A stretch of DNA of 64,000 nucleotides from Pseudomonas sp. ANT_J12 (GTDB lineage: Bacteria > Pseudomonadota > Gammaproteobacteria > Pseudomonadales > Pseudomonadaceae), in NCBI RefSeq assembly GCF_008370045.1, contig NZ_VOBN01000006.1, forward strand, positions 62,001 to 126,000, read 5' to 3'. Shown here piece after piece: positions 63,879 through 64,000 of the stretch. Numbering within the stretch: position 1 is the stretch's first letter; each line of letters opens with the position of its first letter. The notes under the pieces were generated by a model. The model was not told where the DNA came from. It saw only the letters and a program-made list of their open reading frames with translations, and searched no databases. The translations under genes and the position numbers were made by a program.

Positions 63879-64000
63879 ATGAATTTCATACTTTACTCGG
63901 ACGTCAACGACAGCTCCATCAGCCAGAGTCTCGGGCGTCCCGAATACAGCTATTACTTCGTGCTCAAGGCTTATCGCCCTGTGCTCGAAAGCCTTGGGCG
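63879..64000 (+). CDS. Probable glycosyltransferase (N-terminal fragment)
   Basis: The first 40 codons of a gene that continues beyond the window read MNFILYSDVNDSSISQSLGR then PEYSYYFVLKAYRPVLESLG. This resembles the N terminus of GT-B glycosyltransferases found next to the A-band cluster in Pseudomonas, where extra genes modify the polymer. With so little sequence the function is only suggested by position. A short ATG five bases earlier runs into a stop at once. Confidence 0.55.
   Translation, partial: MNFILYSDVNDSSISQSLGRPEYSYYFVLKAYRPVLESLG

Overview
The window is from a Pseudomonas chromosome, most likely of the P. fluorescens group, and is centred on the replication origin. The evidence is the gene order gyrB-recF-dnaN-dnaA / rpmH-rnpA-yidD-yidC-mnmE / mnmG-rsmG-parA-parB-atpIBEFHAGDC-glmU, the high GC content, Pseudomonas-type REP palindromes, and an A-band type D-rhamnan O-antigen cluster (rmd-gmd-wbpW-wzm-wzt-wbpX-wbpY-wbpZ).

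Layout. 1-2868 (+): end of glyS, gmhB, and a PlsC-type acyltransferase (HdtS/LptA family). 3040-5468: a divergent histidine kinase / response regulator pair. 5620-11836 (-): gyrB, recF, dnaN, dnaA, with two perfect parS sites inside recF. 11837-12402: oriC, with four perfect DnaA boxes and an AT-rich tract. 12403-16331 (+): rpmH, rnpA, yidD, yidC, mnmE. 16332-16881: a second spacer with origin-like features. 16882-21119 (+): mnmG, rsmG, parA, parB. 21268-28384 (+): the ATP synthase operon, with a hairpin in four of its spacers. 28501-29868: glmU. 29975-33478 (-): a two-gene triterpene module made of squalene-hopene cyclase and an unusual IPP isomerase-squalene synthase fusion. It lies between glmU and the glmR-glmS operon (33678-36291). 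36363-44503 (-): alpha-2-macroglobulin and pbpC. 44582-50312 (-): a six-gene lipid operon resembling E. coli ynbA/C/D/B with an added acyltransferase and a small membrane protein. 50460-54335 (+): LysR regulator, glutathione S-transferase and a three-domain flavin/iron-sulfur oxidoreductase. 54454-63439 (-): the complete D-rhamnan cluster. 63879-end (+): start of a probable glycosyltransferase.

The origin core supplies replication initiation (DnaA, DnaN, GyrB, RecF), segregation (ParA, ParB, parS), tRNA U34 modification (MnmE, MnmG), membrane insertion (YidC, YidD) and energy (F1Fo). Envelope genes occupy most of the right half: GlmU and GlmS make UDP-GlcNAc precursors, and triterpene, phospholipid-like and O-polysaccharide genes follow.

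The points most worth a second look are: (i) the Idi-squalene synthase fusion next to the squalene-hopene cyclase; (ii) the six-gene ynb-like lipid operon, whose CDP-alcohol transferase has two Asn where the motif has Asp; (iii) at least 28 perfect 9-bp DnaA boxes in 64 kb, many inside genes or touching stop codons; (iv) hairpins in ATP-synthase spacers. All coordinates come from reading the sequence; no database search was run.
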